From positions 11,082,932 to 11,146,931 of the forward strand of contig CAIIXF020000012.1 of the NCBI GenBank assembly GCA_903813345.2: DNA of 64,000 bases. Direction: 5' to 3'. Positions 1 through 13,170 of the stretch are shown here, piece by piece. The position numbers were made by a program, and so were the translations under genes. Position 1 is the stretch's first letter; each line of letters begins with the position of its first letter. Source of the stretch: Owenia fusiformis (Eukaryota; Annelida; Polychaeta; Sabellida; Oweniidae). The notes beneath the pieces were generated by a model. The model was not told the DNA's origin. It saw only the letters and a program-made list of their open reading frames with translations, and made no database searches.

Positions 1-768
1 TCAGTCTGGCTGTAATTTTCACTCAGTACACCTACACTATTCAAACATTTGAAAATACACATACAGTGTATTTGTATTTTCAGAAATAAGTGATTGGTTG
101 AACTAGCTAACATTTTTTACAATAAATTAGATGAACAATATAATTTTAATTGAGCATTTTTATATATCATATATCTATTTATTTATTTAGTATTTTGGCA
201 CAATTAATTATAGTCTTACCTAATCCTCGCCATTTACATATTTCAGAAAGAGCCATTATGCAAAATGATCAATGAACTTTTCAATATCATCAATATTGCA
301 TTCTGATACTCATAGCATCTCTCTGTTGCAAGATAGATATGAAGAGGGCGTGGCTTACCACGATGTCAATATTGATAAATTCTTGTATTCTTTTTTATAT
401 AAAATACTGAAGTTTTGGCATCAATATTTTGTTAATATGTTAGACTTTCTCCAATCGATTTGAGGAGGGATGAATGAAGATAAGAAGATAAGTAAAAAGT
501 CAGCATTGGCTAACATGCATCAACAGTTCATGACAATAAATCTCCAGCAGAGGACCGTATCTGTACACGTTTATTCACAAGTTCTTATAAAATCGTGTAG
601 CATAAACTTATTTTAAGATGTTCATAAACTAGTTAAACTTCTCTAACAATCGAATAAATCTCCGGGATTTTATCATTATAAGACACGTCTGAGTGTCAAC
701 TGCTGCAATGCATGATGGGAAATTGAAATGATGGTTTTACATGTATTTTGTACATGTCTGTCCACATG
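1..768. other. 3' flank of NWD-like copy A
   Basis: No protein-coding signal is visible apart from chance ORFs. On the minus strand this is the region downstream of the stop of NWD-like copy A, so its right part should be that gene's 3' UTR. The sequence is AT-rich and ordinary. Confidence 0.4.
570..575 (-). terminator. Candidate polyadenylation signal AATAAA
   Basis: A canonical AATAAA hexamer lies on the minus strand about 190 nt past the stop codon of NWD-like copy A. Its distance and orientation suit a 3' end signal. Hexamers are common in AT-rich DNA, so transcript evidence would be needed to settle it. Confidence 0.35.
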
Positions 769-3700
769 TCACATGACCAAGCACATTTGAGAGGAATTTC
801 TGTATCTTGCTTGTTGTATAAATTGAGCTCTCCTATATAACTCCTTATTCGGAACTACTCTTCCAGTAGTTTGCTCTTTCTGTGTGTCATTGCTGTTATG
901 GTCATGTTCATGCACAGATACATTCTCGGAATATCTGACTTTCCTGACATTCTTAGCGTCCTTTGTGGTAATTTGTTTCTTATTGTGTGTACTGACGCTT
1001 TGAGTCAGCCGTGTGTTCTGCATTGTAATATCCGTGGTTATATGTGGTTTGTATGAACTGAGAATGCCATTTTGTGTCGCCACCAAGATGTTTTGTTCTT
1101 GACTTGAGCAAATGTTTGTAACTGGAGAGTAAACGTACTGCCCATCGGGTACAAGACTTCTACATTTGGCCATGTCGTATAGATACACCAATCTCTCGTA
1201 GCAACCGACTCCTAATAATTGACCATTATGCAGGAAGGACATTGCGGTTATCGTCATCCTAGATGAGACTGTTTCTTTACAAACCAATAGGGTTTGGACA
1301 ACCTGCCTTCTTTTCAGATCCCAAATCTTAATATTAAGATCGTTTCTTGTAGTGGAAGCAACGAAGTTGTTATGTACCTTCAGGATGGTTATCTCTGTGG
1401 TGTGTTCTTGGTATGTATACGCAAGGCAGGACATGGATTCAAAGTTCCAAGCATATATTTTGCCAGTGTCTGTGCCATATAGTATAAGGTCATCGCTCAT
1501 TTCTAGTGCAGTGATATCCTCATCTTTCAGGTTAATTTCAACATCATCGCATTCGAATTTTTGCAAATGACAGAGCCTCACTTTGTTTCCATTTAGAGCA
1601 ACCACAAATAGTTTCCGATCTGGATGTGTTGCAATATGCGTAACCTCTGATTCAAACTCAAATGCCAATGTTCGTTTGAAGCTCGTTCCCACCATTTGCC
1701 ACACATTTACAGCATTGTCAGCCCCGCCCGTGATCAAGTGGCTCCCATTTGGTGTGCATACCATACACGTAATTTGGGCATCGTGTGCAAGAGTGGTCGA
1801 TATTTTCCTAGATTTTTTCATATCATACACCATAAATGTTACATTATCAGTATCTAACGTAACAACGTGTTTCCCATCAGGGAATACTACTGGTTTCATA
1901 TCGGTGTCATTTTGGAACTCGGGTACAACATCTTTCAAGTTTGGGTTTAAATGCCATATCTTAACATATGGAGATTCATTGGATGCAGACACGGCCACGT
2001 CATACTCATCATTTACCATGAGCTTCGTCACGCTTCCTGTCATACCAGAGTATGTGGATTTCAGCTCACTTTTTCCGAGGTCCCATACTTTGATAGTACA
2101 GTCACTTGCGGCTGATATCAAAGTGGGCCCATTTGTCTGAGATTCACCACTGTATCCAGTGAAACATACCGAATTGACTATTCCTGTATGCCCTAGAAAC
2201 ACGTGCAGCATTTGACCAGATTCTGTTGCCCAAACTCTGACATCTTTGATTGAACCCACAGCAACAAGTTGTCCATCGGGGGAAAGGGCAACCGAAAACA
2301 TAGTCTTGGATTTTGTAGGCTCTATGTGTTGGATGACCTTTCCCCGTTTTATGTTGTATATAACGATGGAATCTTCGAAGGACACACTCGCTATTATACC
2401 GGACTTTACTGCCATATCCAGGCCTGTTATTTCATATCGTTGTATATCATACGTTACATCCTCTCCACTTCCTGCAATGTTAGAATATTCCACACTTCCA
2501 TTGTTATATCCAATTAGAATGTGTTCCTTCTGATGAACGCTAAGGTATGACACAATTGCTTTATTACCATGGGTTTTCTCCTTGATAACTTTCCCTTCAT
2601 CAATGTTCACCATAAAGATAGTGTCTTCAATCGGATATACGATGTTTCCATTAGAAAGTGCAGCCATTTTGGGTTTGTTTGTTAAAGCATTGGCGGTTTC
2701 GCTAGATGGGCTATGTGGGCGTTTTAAGGGTATGGTATGTCTAAGTTTGGATGTGCCCATATCCCAAACGTATACAGTGTCGTCACAAGATGTCACAATA
2801 GCATTGGATGACATCACACAACTCTCAACGGAACCTAAAATGATATTAAAAGATTTGTTAAAGTAAAGGCCTCTTTAGTCATGTTAGTAAATGGTTCAAC
2901 TGCAGCAAATGTTTGTCAAAATCATCAAATAAATTTTTAGGTTTTATACAGAGGATTCTGAAAATTGTCACATACAGGTACGGGTGCCTTTTTAAATCAA
3001 CCTCGCCTATTTTGGACTATACATACGGCCCTGACTTGTACAAAAAATAATTTTCATCAGATAATAGAATGACTTAAACATGTACGGGACTTAGACTAAC
3101 CTGGATGAAAGAGATTCTGAATGACAATATCATCTCTAAGGTCCCAGAGCTTCGCTATGCGGTCAGAACTTGCAGTCACAAGAAGCGAGCAATCCTCATT
3201 TATGGCAGCATCGTTTATAGCTTGTTGGTGGCCCACCAATGTAGTCCGTAGAACTCCACCAGGTGATATAAAACATGGAACTGTTGGAATGAGTAAATCC
3301 TGCTTTGCGTTTTCACACCATTGTATAGCCTGAGATACCAGCTGAATCAGAAAAGAAGATATATAGAAATACCACTGGCGTTTTTAAATCTATCTATTAT
3401 TAAACCATACTGTGTACATGGTATTTATGGGGCAGTTGCTGGTATTTCATAGCGTTATCTTAGTTTTAGCATCAATAGTAGTCTATTGGTGAGCTACATT
3501 TAAAGAATAACGAAGTGTAATAATTCATTCGTGTACCTTTCCAATAATCTTTGGGTATTCGTCCACCTTTATAAGGAGTCTACCAATGATCTCAGGAGCA
3601 AGTGTTTCTGTTGGATGATACTCAAGCGTTGGCTTTATTAGTCTAGAACAAAAACATTTCGTGTGATATTATTTATCGTTTAAGCTTTATTGCCTCATTG

Positions 3701-6700
3701 GAAATATTATATTTCAAATATTCCCATTTTAAATAGTACTTAAAAAATCAGATAAACAACTTCAAGTTCAACAAAACTCATCGGGGAGGGGGGGGGGGTT
3801 AGTAACAGTAAATTTGGTAAAGTTAAGAATTCTTAAGTTCTGACGTCTGTATATCCATGGTAAAAACAATTGATTCAAGAATCCTTTACTTTGTGAGAGT
3901 TTACAGAATCTCAGAAGTCAAGAAGTCGATATATCCATGGTTTCAACAATTGATTTGGGGAACGATTCTTAACTTTGTGAGATTTGTGTATTCTTAACTT
4001 TGAGAGTTCAACTATGAGATAAGAGTGGAACCATAATATGGCTAAAATGACGTCAGGACTTTGTGAGGTTTCTGTAAACTGCATGATTATTCACCTTAGG
4101 GCATCTCTGAGGACCTTGAACTCCTCTTCCCCTGTGTCTGAAATAACCATATCAATGTCCCGGATGACTTCTAAAATATTCATGGCTGTCACCTTGGTAA
4201 CAATCCACTCAAAGTTACCAAAACAAACATCAACCAACTCCTCATGACGACCGGATTTAAGCAGATGGAGTGGCAGCTCGTTGAGTTTCCTCATATTGTA
4301 ATAACCACCTTCGTAGAACAGCGGTTGTGGTTCAACCTTCCTGTCTGCGAAGAAGGTTTCCTTTCTTTTAGTAAGATAGAGTTCCTTCTTCCTCCCATTG
4401 CTCCAAACTCCAAGGAACATGTCTGCTAGTTCTGAATGTATCTTTTGTTTCATTTCATCACATAGGTAACGCTGTCTAGCGACCTCTATGAATTGCCTGG
4501 AGTGTACAAAGAATCATGTCATAGCATATCTAAAAATATCTCGTACTTGCGTGGGTTTGGGGTAGATATCACTCGGGAATAAATGTCATATCTGAGGAGC
4601 GGGCAGGATATATTGTACATGTCCCGCTCCAGGCCAAAAGCGGGCAGATATAATATCAGATAACCTCCAAGTACATAAACCTTATATATGTGTCAAGTGA
4701 CCTCAATGTTATATATCTCGAGGGTAGTAAAGAGGATGATAAAGAGGGTAATAAAATATCAAGTGAGTCATGCCTCCATAGAACGTCAGATTTGGAAAAA
4801 GCTATACCTGTGATAAAGTGCCAGAACGGTTTTTCCATCAGCCTGTCTTTCCATGAGGTACTCATTTATGTCCTGTCTGAGTCTGGTCCATAGTAATGGT
4901 GGTATCCTTACAAGATCTTTGACAGGTGGTGAGAAATACTGGTAGACATCATCTAGCACTTCATTACTACTAGACAGCAGGTTATCCATTTCTAGATCTG
5001 TCACTCCCTGTCTGAAATCGATTACTTACTGATTAATATCAATGTTATTTTTTCTTTGCAACAGAAATGGTCCTATATGTTATTAGAGGCGTAGCCAGCT
5101 ACAGAATTTGCCTCATTTTTTTTACTTTGCCTCGTCTTTTAGGATAATGGCTCCACCCCTATGACATAGATGAGTTGTATATTTAATTGCATTTTGATAA
5201 TTACAACATTTCAATTGTTACACTTGTCTCTCAAGGCCATTGTTTCTCATAATGTCTATCATCATTATTATTTGAGCTAAAGATAGTGGCATGTGTTACA
5301 ATTTATTTATTTGTTATTGTTTCTATATAGAACACACTCAACGTGTTTTATAGCATCTTATTTGATGTGTATAAAAAGTGTGAGACAGCTACATGTACAG
5401 GTAAGTAAAACTACGAATATCTACATGCATAAGAATGTTAATATGTTAGTTGCCATCCACATCGTGTAAATAAATTAATATGATACAAAGTGATTTGAAA
5501 GATACTCGGTCCTTGATAAATGACATTTTAAAACAAAAACAACATGCAACTTATAAGAGGAGTATATAAAAGTGACACAACTACATGTATATGTACAGTA
5601 CATGTAATAAAATTAGGAATATCTACATGTATAAAAATGTTAATATGTTAGTTGCCATCCACATCATGTAAATAAATTAATATGATACAAATTGATTTGA
5701 GAGATACGTGGTCCTTTATCAATAACATTTAAAAACGAAAACACCATAAGCAACTTATTAGAGGAGTATATAAAAGTGACACAACTATATGTACAGTACA
5801 TGTGATAAAATTACGAATATGTATAAAAAATGTTAATATGTTAGTTGCCGTCCACTTCAAGTAAATAAATTCACTAGCTAGGCATATAATAAAAAGCAAT
5901 AATGATTAAATTAAAGTAACTACAGATTTGTGTATCAGTCATTGTTGTAAGAATTGTATACATTTTTAAATTAATAAGATTGTAAAACATTATTGGATAA
6001 CAGAATTGGGAATTGAGCTAGAGAATATACGTGAACAGAAAAGATAATCAGAATTTATAAAAGATATCTGTCATGTGCATTTACTCTGATTATATTAAAC
6101 ATTTTTTAAACATTTAATTGTCGTAGAAATAGGTAAGAGTGAAAAACATTCTATTCAGAAATCTAAACACACAAAGCATAAAACTGTCGCAGATACTTAC
6201 TCCCTGTTAAGAAAAAGAAAATAGTTGGTAGGTACGAAACATAATATGTAACAACATTAAAGCAACAACACATGAACACTGTATATTCTGAATGATAATC
6301 TCAAAACTATACAAGAACAATAAAATAAGGTTAATGGTAAATTTCACGTTACAACAATTGAACAACATAAATTATAATCATTTATCTTGGCAACCCTATG
6401 CAAAAGGATACCTACCTTCTGTTCTTTGTGAAGATATGAAATAAATGATCGAACATACACGTTTGAGTATTAGATACACTCTAAATAACAAACTTAATAT
6501 CCTTTTTAGAAAAGCAACGTAATGGATGGGTACAGTATCCTTTTAATTTCCCTTTGATCTACATGTTAACCTCTGTCCCTCCCACTATTATACTAATATT
6601 TCAAATATAAGTTCCATTTCCCATGCTATAGACCAATGTTTCCCCCTTATGGAAAGAGAAATGCTTCTTGCGGAAAGTAATTGGTGGTGAGGCCGATGTA

Positions 6701-9700
6701 TCCTTTTAAGAATGTCATACCCTACTTTTCGTCTTACCTTGCTGCTGCTATATAAGCCATAGCATTGATAAACAGCTGGCCATGTTTCTTCTCTAGTCTA
6801 TCAAATAGCAACATTATACCATCTTGTATTGTGTTGCCAAGTGTGATGTCATCAACATTAGAGTAAGACCTCCAGTTTTTGGCCTCCTCAATAGCCAACT
6901 TAAGGAAAATCGGACTTTTGCAGTTTTCAAATAGATTTTCGAGGATTTCCATTTGGGTTTTTGTAATTGAGCGGTTGATTTGTCGGAGGCTTGTTTCTAA
7001 GATGTCTGTGCATTCAGCGTCATCTAAGAAACCTAGTTCCAAAATGTTGTTTGGGTTATCGATACATAGTACACACCGGTCTAGAATGCCTTCATAACCG
7101 GTCAGTACTGAGATGACGATTTTGATACCCTTTGGAAGATTGAATGGAAACCAGTTCAGACTATAAGCACCCTCTTTCGGTGAGAGCTGGTCTAGTGAAT
7201 CCAAAAATAGAATCACCCTGTGCCCTTCACCCGACAGCTTCCGAAACATTTCCTGAAGGTATGGCACCATTGAGTTGATATCATTGAGCGTTGGCCTTGA
7301 TGGTACTGGATATCCAACTGCTTCACATATCTGTAGACACACTGCCTGCAGCGTATCTGTGATAAGTGTACTTTTAGGTGATGTCCCCAGAAACCGTACA
7401 ACAACTACCTCATCTTTACCATGTTTTTCTATTGCATTGCGAGTGAGCTTGGCTATAAATGAAGTTTTCCCAATTCCAGATACTCCATGTATCACAAAAG
7501 GAGCTCTATTAGTGTCATCATTCAGGTATTCATCCACACGTTTCTGGCCTTGGTGTCTACAATTGAATGATCTACTCCTTCGGGCACACATGTTAAGATG
7601 ATGTAATACTTCACTGAATAACCAGTTTGAAGCAGCTTTGTCCCTTTTCTCCAAGGCTTTAACTATCATGTCCCTAACCCTTGATGTAAAGAACTTACAA
7701 AAGTCCTCTAGGTATTTTGCATGAGCAGGTACCATTGGGTTTATACCTGAAACCAAAATGATGCCACATTTAATACAGTAAAGGAAACATGATCAGATGT
7801 TATTGGAAATGCGACTTTCATGTTGGCTATCTTACTGACAAAACAACCTTTTTGGGGGTTGCCGATTTGGCCGAGAGGGCTTGAGCGCCGGCACGTTCGA
7901 GCTAGGCGATTTAGCGCCGTAACCACGAGGTTGCGAGTACGTGTGCTCCTTGTGTTTATTCATTTATGTTAGTGTGACAGAATATGAGGACATACAGTAG
8001 AACATATAGCTACACATAACATTTACTGATTAGCGATTACCTACCATTTTTCTCCCATTGTAGTTTGTACTTTTGTATTTCCGAATCTGCGATATGTTTC
8101 GGAATAGTCTCATCTCTAAGTTCCCCTAAGAGTTCAACAGTCTCTTCATCCAATGCATCTTTGTTGTCATTCATATCAACGTATCTGTATGCCTTTTCAT
8201 CAGTGAAGTCAACATTGTCAATCTCTCTGGTTATCACAATGCATTTATTTTCTGAGGTTGCGCAAACATTGAGCAATCCCCTTTTAACTTCTTCCTCTGT
8301 AACTGATATGTTAAACTGTTGCCATTCTTCAAACGTCATGTGTTTCTGTTTTAACGCTCTTTGAGATGTGGTTCGGAATATCGCTTGAATTTCACATTGG
8401 ACTTTCCACCAATCATTTTTAGCTTTCTTACGAAGCTCCTCATTGGCTGGATTATCGTCAATATAAGATGGAAAGATGTCTGTGATTGGCTTAAGAGTAT
8501 ACTCTGGCGGGACTGCATTTGTATCAAGCATGTACCATTCCTCGATGGTAGCCAAAGGTAATTCAGCTGCTTTTGCGAACTGTTTAATGGTCTGTAAAAC
8601 CGAGGCTTTGATTCTTGCTGGTAAAGGTCGTGAGCCATATCGCCCCCCTAGTATAACCTGTAGATCATAAAAGAGGTATACGATACAATCCAATGACAGA
8701 CACCAATTTCTTTCACGCAAGATATACTAAAATAACTTTGTTGATATTGGATAATTTTATTCATTAATTATGAAGAACACAACTGAAAATTCAGTTTACT
8801 GAATGTTATATATTCCAAATAATAGTAGACTAAATGCAATACCTTAAATATTCAATTCAATCCACACCCTTTGTAAGACGATTCTACTTACTAGTATTTT
8901 TAATGATTTCAGCCAAAATGACAACAAAAGTTTTGTAATTAGATTGTGATAATTGTACATTCCATCTCTTTAGCTTAACGTAGGAAATATATCTTACGCA
9001 AAAGTTTGGTCCCACTGAAAGTCTCTGGCAGTTGTATATCTCTTGGAGACAGATTTCTGTTGTCTGATGATCTGACGTCATCACATCTCTTACTCCCCAT
9101 CGCATGTCAACCACCTAGAAAAGGGTAACATTTGAGAGTCAAGCATTCAGCACACTATAATGCAGCATTCAGTTGGGCATGGACACATACATGTATAGCC
9201 CTTACAGTGTCCAAGAATGAGTATGAATTAATAAAACTGCACATAGAGAGGGGGACCATATTTGGGCTTGACCTAAATAACATAAGAGCTACGAGAGTAA
9301 ACATTGTTAATAGTGATAATATTATTTAAATATAGCTTATTTAATACTATGTTTCATTCAAATATGTGAATACTGTTTATCACATGCACTAGAATTATCA
9401 ATTGAACTTACAATAATATAACCCATTTTACACAGTGCCTATATCAGTCAATGAAGTACCCGAGTTCCACTTTGATATTGATTTACGCAACATTATCGTT
9501 AATCGAATCATTATTAAGTGTATTCAGCAGGTAACAGAAACAATGGTTTCCATTAACTCTCACTCTAACACTTGTTATTCACAAATGGTGACTAAAAGTA
9601 AGTTATCATATATGAAACCATTTATAGTGCCTCGGAACCCCCACTTTACTCACTACTAAGAGCAAATTAATTTACTTACTTGGAAGTCGAGTCCATTCTG

Positions 9701-10212
9701 AGCACAAAATTGTCTCAGTTCAGGATACGCTTTGTCCAATAAAATATTTCTCTCGTTGATCGTGTCTGAAAGTTTAAATACGCATTACATATACGAGAGT
9801 TGTCCAAAAAGTATTAACTTTTTGACAACCCTCGTATGTTATAAGATCCATTAACCAATATCCATTTAGATCCTTCAAATTATATGGCTCTTCAGCACTT
9901 GTTACATATGTCATATTATGGGCACATTATGGTGAAGTATTACCATATTACCATTTTGAGTATAACGCCCGGGGGATAACGATAATATTCTTATAGTAAA
10001 GTACGGTATGACATGTATCTTGCATATTTGTTTGAATGAGTCAAGTCTTATCATACATGATTGTGTACTTTATAATGAATCCTGAAGTTACCTGTAAATG
10101 TCGAGCTGAGGAAAATCCTGACAATATTAGACGTATTATCAGGTAGGTTGTCCAGGCGTCCTCTGTATATTTCACGTTGAGATGCTACCACCTCCTCTTC
10201 CGGAGCCGGCAT
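769..10212 (-). CDS. NWD1/NWD2-like NACHT and WD40 protein, copy A (10 exons)
   Basis: Exons, 5' to 3': 10212-10092, 9765-9680, 9114-8998, 8657-8045, 7746-6738, 5011-4808, 4496-4095, 3642-3537, 3341-3101, 2834-769. All junctions are GT-AG and in frame, giving 1654 residues. The N-terminus (about residues 33-115, RIFLSSTFT then VVDMRWGVRD) matches the DUF4062-type domain of NWD1, NWD2 and TEP1. A NACHT ATPase follows, with P-loop GVSGIGKTSF near residue 400 and Walker B VILFLDSLDQLS near 495. From about residue 890 to 1590 there are roughly a dozen WD40 repeats, which probably form two propellers. The last residues are CLVM, a farnesylation-type CaaX box after a basic tail. By family it is a cytosolic STAND ATPase, here possibly membrane-anchored; its ligand is unknown. 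The start is the first ATG of exon 1 and aligns with copies B and C. Intron 5 (5012-6737) is enlarged by tandem repeats. Exact mammalian orthology (NWD1 or NWD2) is not resolved. Confidence 0.9.
3835..4000. repeat. Two-copy tandem repeat in intron 7 of NWD-like copy A
   Basis: Two imperfect copies about 80 bp apart share atatccatgg, a nearby caattgatt and ctttgtgaga. They lie wholly in the intron between 3643 and 4094 and do not touch the splice sites. Confidence 0.5.
5365..5875. repeat. About 200-bp tandem repeat in intron 5 of NWD-like copy A
   Basis: About two and a half copies of a unit of roughly 193-202 bp. The shared word ttaatatgttagttgcc recurs near 5438, 5640 and 5833, and each unit also carries tataaaagtgacacaacta and a tacatgta-rich stretch. 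Copies B and C have a short intron here (about 320 bp), so the 1.7-kb intron of copy A is partly due to this array. Confidence 0.7.
7850..7950 (+). repeat. tRNA-derived SINE-like segment in intron 4 of NWD-like copy A
   Basis: The sequence TTGGCCGAGAGGGCTTGAG resembles the D-arm and A box of class II (Leu/Ser) tRNAs. A degenerate B-box-like GAGGTTGCGAGTAC follows about 70 nt later, and local GC is much higher than in the surrounding intron. No good acceptor stem can be drawn, so this is more likely a tRNA-derived SINE fragment than a functional tRNA. It sits wholly inside an intron. Confidence 0.35.
9792..9836. repeat. Hairpin of two facing mariner-like terminal repeats
   Basis: TACGAGAGTTGTCCAAAAAG is followed after only a few bases by its near-perfect reverse complement, ending ...GACAACCCTCGTA. 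Terminal repeats of the form CGAGGGTTGTCC are typical of mariner-family elements. It looks like an element deleted down to its two ends. It lies in intron 1 of NWD-like copy A. Confidence 0.5.
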
Positions 10213-10306
10213 TTTATGTATTCAGGCCTTTGTGGATGTTCATATTGGGGTGTAGTATACAGTATTATGGTAAATATTGGAAAATCTCCGATCTAGTGTT
10301 GTCACG

Positions 10307-11282
10307 GGTAGACTGTAAATCTAGTAAATCTAGTAAATCTAAATCTAGTAAATCTAGTAAAATCTAGTAAAATCTTGTAAACTTTTTAGGGACCATTCAT
10401 TTGATGTCGATGTCAGTCTCTATGAAGAGTACTGGTGATTATGATTCCTTTTACAGCATTAGAAAAATACCTTCTCTGCATTAAAATTCAGAGTCATTCC
10501 TTTCACCAAATAATCAGTAAACAATTTTTTTAACAAAATTGTGAAATATTATAATAAAAAAGAATGTTTAAGGGGCTGATATGATATGGCTTTTAACTAT
10601 TAATTACAAGGAATACAAGGAACATATCATCATCAAAACGTAAATGGAAAGCATTATAGAAATGTCATACTATACTTTATGTATAGGTAAAGCAAATAGA
10701 TCAATCAGTAAGTTGTCTCACTCTTCCCCTTACTACAGCATTTGATTGTTTTTATTATTTTGGGGGGTTGGCAAAAATCAATTTTGAAATTGCCATTTAT
10801 CCATTCCTCTAACATTGGAACTTCTACAAATATTGTCAATTGAACAGCATCGCCAAAAAATAAGCAATAACTAAATTATCTGATAGACTAAGCATTATAA
10901 CATTTTGTGAGGGAAAAACAAGCCTGTGTCATTTAGATGGTACGCATTGTCCCCCGAGTCCTTAAATGTGTGGCTTAATTTGTTAATAGAGCATGCTTCT
11001 TGGGTGGGTTGTGTATGATGATAAAATGGGTGTACCATTTGATAACCATTTTGTTATCCAGTACTAACATATAGTTGTTTTGTAACTAAATATAATGAAA
11101 TAAAAGGTATAATTTTTTCTACATGTTCATTTCATTCATACAAAGGCATTTTCGGTGCTTTTTCGACATTTGCACTTATATCCTAGACATTGAATATTCA
11201 AGTTTTTACAAGATTTTACTAGATTTACTAGATTTACTAGATTTACTAGATTTACTAGATTTACTAGATTTACAGTCTACCG
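10307..11282. mobile_element. Inverted-repeat element with (CTAGTAAAT)n arms
   Basis: The left arm (10307 to about 10378) starts GGTAGACTGTAAATCTAG, runs through repeats of ctagtaaat and ends aaaatcttgtaaa. The right arm (about 11207-11282) is its reverse complement in the same order. The roughly 830 bp between the arms have no recognisable ORF. Long terminal inverted repeats built of short direct repeats suggest a non-autonomous DNA transposon or fold-back element. I find no convincing target-site duplication. Confidence 0.6.
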
Positions 11283-13170
11283 TTGTCACGCCATTCGTTG
11301 TACTGTTGTTACCTACAGAATGTTATGAAGAAAGTCTAAATGATGGATGCCATAACATATACATATTTAATGATCAATCCGAGTTAATAAAGTTAATATA
11401 TTAAACCCAAATTAGTAAATTAATCTACATGGGTTTGAGATACCATCCATAGATGTTAGAGACATACGAGCATACATACGAATGAAATCACCAAAGCTTG
11501 ATATTTATTTGTTCATTGGCTATTGAACAACCATGATGATTGCATTTCATTACAAATCCTAGACAATTATATGAATACCAGGTATGGAACAGCCAAAGTA
11601 AAAATATTCCACCATGGCTGATTCCATAATTTAGTTTTGCTGTGTGAAATACGGTATTGTTTTCCCTAATCATCATAGATTCCATATAATCATGTAGGTT
11701 ACTCAAATTGCTAAATAATATAGTCATTGGAATAATGCAATGTTACATTTAACATGTGTTCCAATGATTGACTCGATCGTCACAATAACACTTGACAAAC
11801 ACACGGATATGCATGTGTATAGCATATTTCGTCAAGTCCCTGAATTTATCAACTATATTCTATACCAATTGATAGATCATATCATTCATTATACAATCGT
11901 TGAGAACTTACCTGGTCAAAACATGTTATCCAAATTCACCTTCCTCCACGTCAACCATTTTCATTGGTATTTATAGAACCAAACAAATCAGTTATTTGCT
12001 TTGATTGTCGTTGTGCTAAGATGCTAATGTTTTCACATATGATTGGTGAGGTTTGTTTGAAGTTCAGATCAAAATGTTTACCTATAATCATACCAGCCTA
12101 AGTACACGCTTAGTGTAGATGTGTAAAAGTCTATAGTTCTCAGCCATGCCTTGCTTTAACAGTTAATAGTCCCATCAATACAATTCAGTATGTAAATATT
12201 AAATGTAAAAGCCGCTTAGCAGGCGATCGAATATTTTATTCCATTATATTTTATTGTAAAGCTCGGTTTATTAATCCTCGAGAAAAAACTCATTTTGTAG
12301 GACTAATGCATTAAAACGTGAATAAATTGTCAATTTCGTTTTTTCCGAATTCAGTGTAACCCTATGGGCAATTTTGGCCCATTTGCTACAGGTTTTTACG
12401 CACAACCCTATGGGCAATTTGGTATTAGGTTTCGTTTCATCGCGCATTTATCATTTATATTTTGGGCTATAGTATTTACTCACCTATATGATTTATAATT
12501 GCAATGACTTAACTATTGAAATTTTGGATATTTTTTTGCTCCACTTCTTCGATTTTTACAGTACTTTAGTTTGATTTTCCGAAATTTCACCTTGTTGTTT
12601 TACGATCACCAATCTTTTAATCTTATCTGACATAGTTTTGAACATACATATATCATGCGAAACATGCGGGAACTTGACTTAACGGTTTATGAATGAAGAA
12701 ATAGTTTCAATAGTAGTATGATAATGCACTTCAAGTAATAGATGGCGTGTTTGTGATTGAATTTTAAAGTAATCATTTGGTAAACGACAATTATAGACCT
12801 CTGAACATCACAGGGGGGGGGGTCTTATTTTAGGAAGGTACCGGAGAGTGACATTTTACTCAGAAACTTCAAGAATTTCCCGCGATTCAATTTTATTTAT
12901 AAGCTGCTTAATCTCCCACAAAATAACCAAGTCCCGGGGAACCAAGTGCAAGATACTGATCTAATAGTTTTAATACAAAATAACCGAAAACGGCCTGGAC
13001 GACATCGTTTTGTCTATTTCGACTTGTTACCACATTCAGCCGTAGGCTGTTAGGTCTTCAGTATTCTTAATGCTGATTTAAACATTTACAATTTGTGTTA
13101 TCCGGTTATTTTGCTTTACTTTTAAAAGAATCCAAATATTTATTGGGAATGAACTGGAGTTGGTAAGGGG

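Noticed and set aside
1583-2140. Plus-strand ORF of 185 residues inside NWD-like copy A
   Set aside because: Antisense shadow of the WD40 exon; no family resemblance and no start context.
6190-6215. Extra acceptor-like ttaacag followed by ggagtaag in intron 5 of NWD-like copy A
   Set aside because: No open exon follows and joining exon 5 to exon 6 directly keeps the frame and matches copies B and C.
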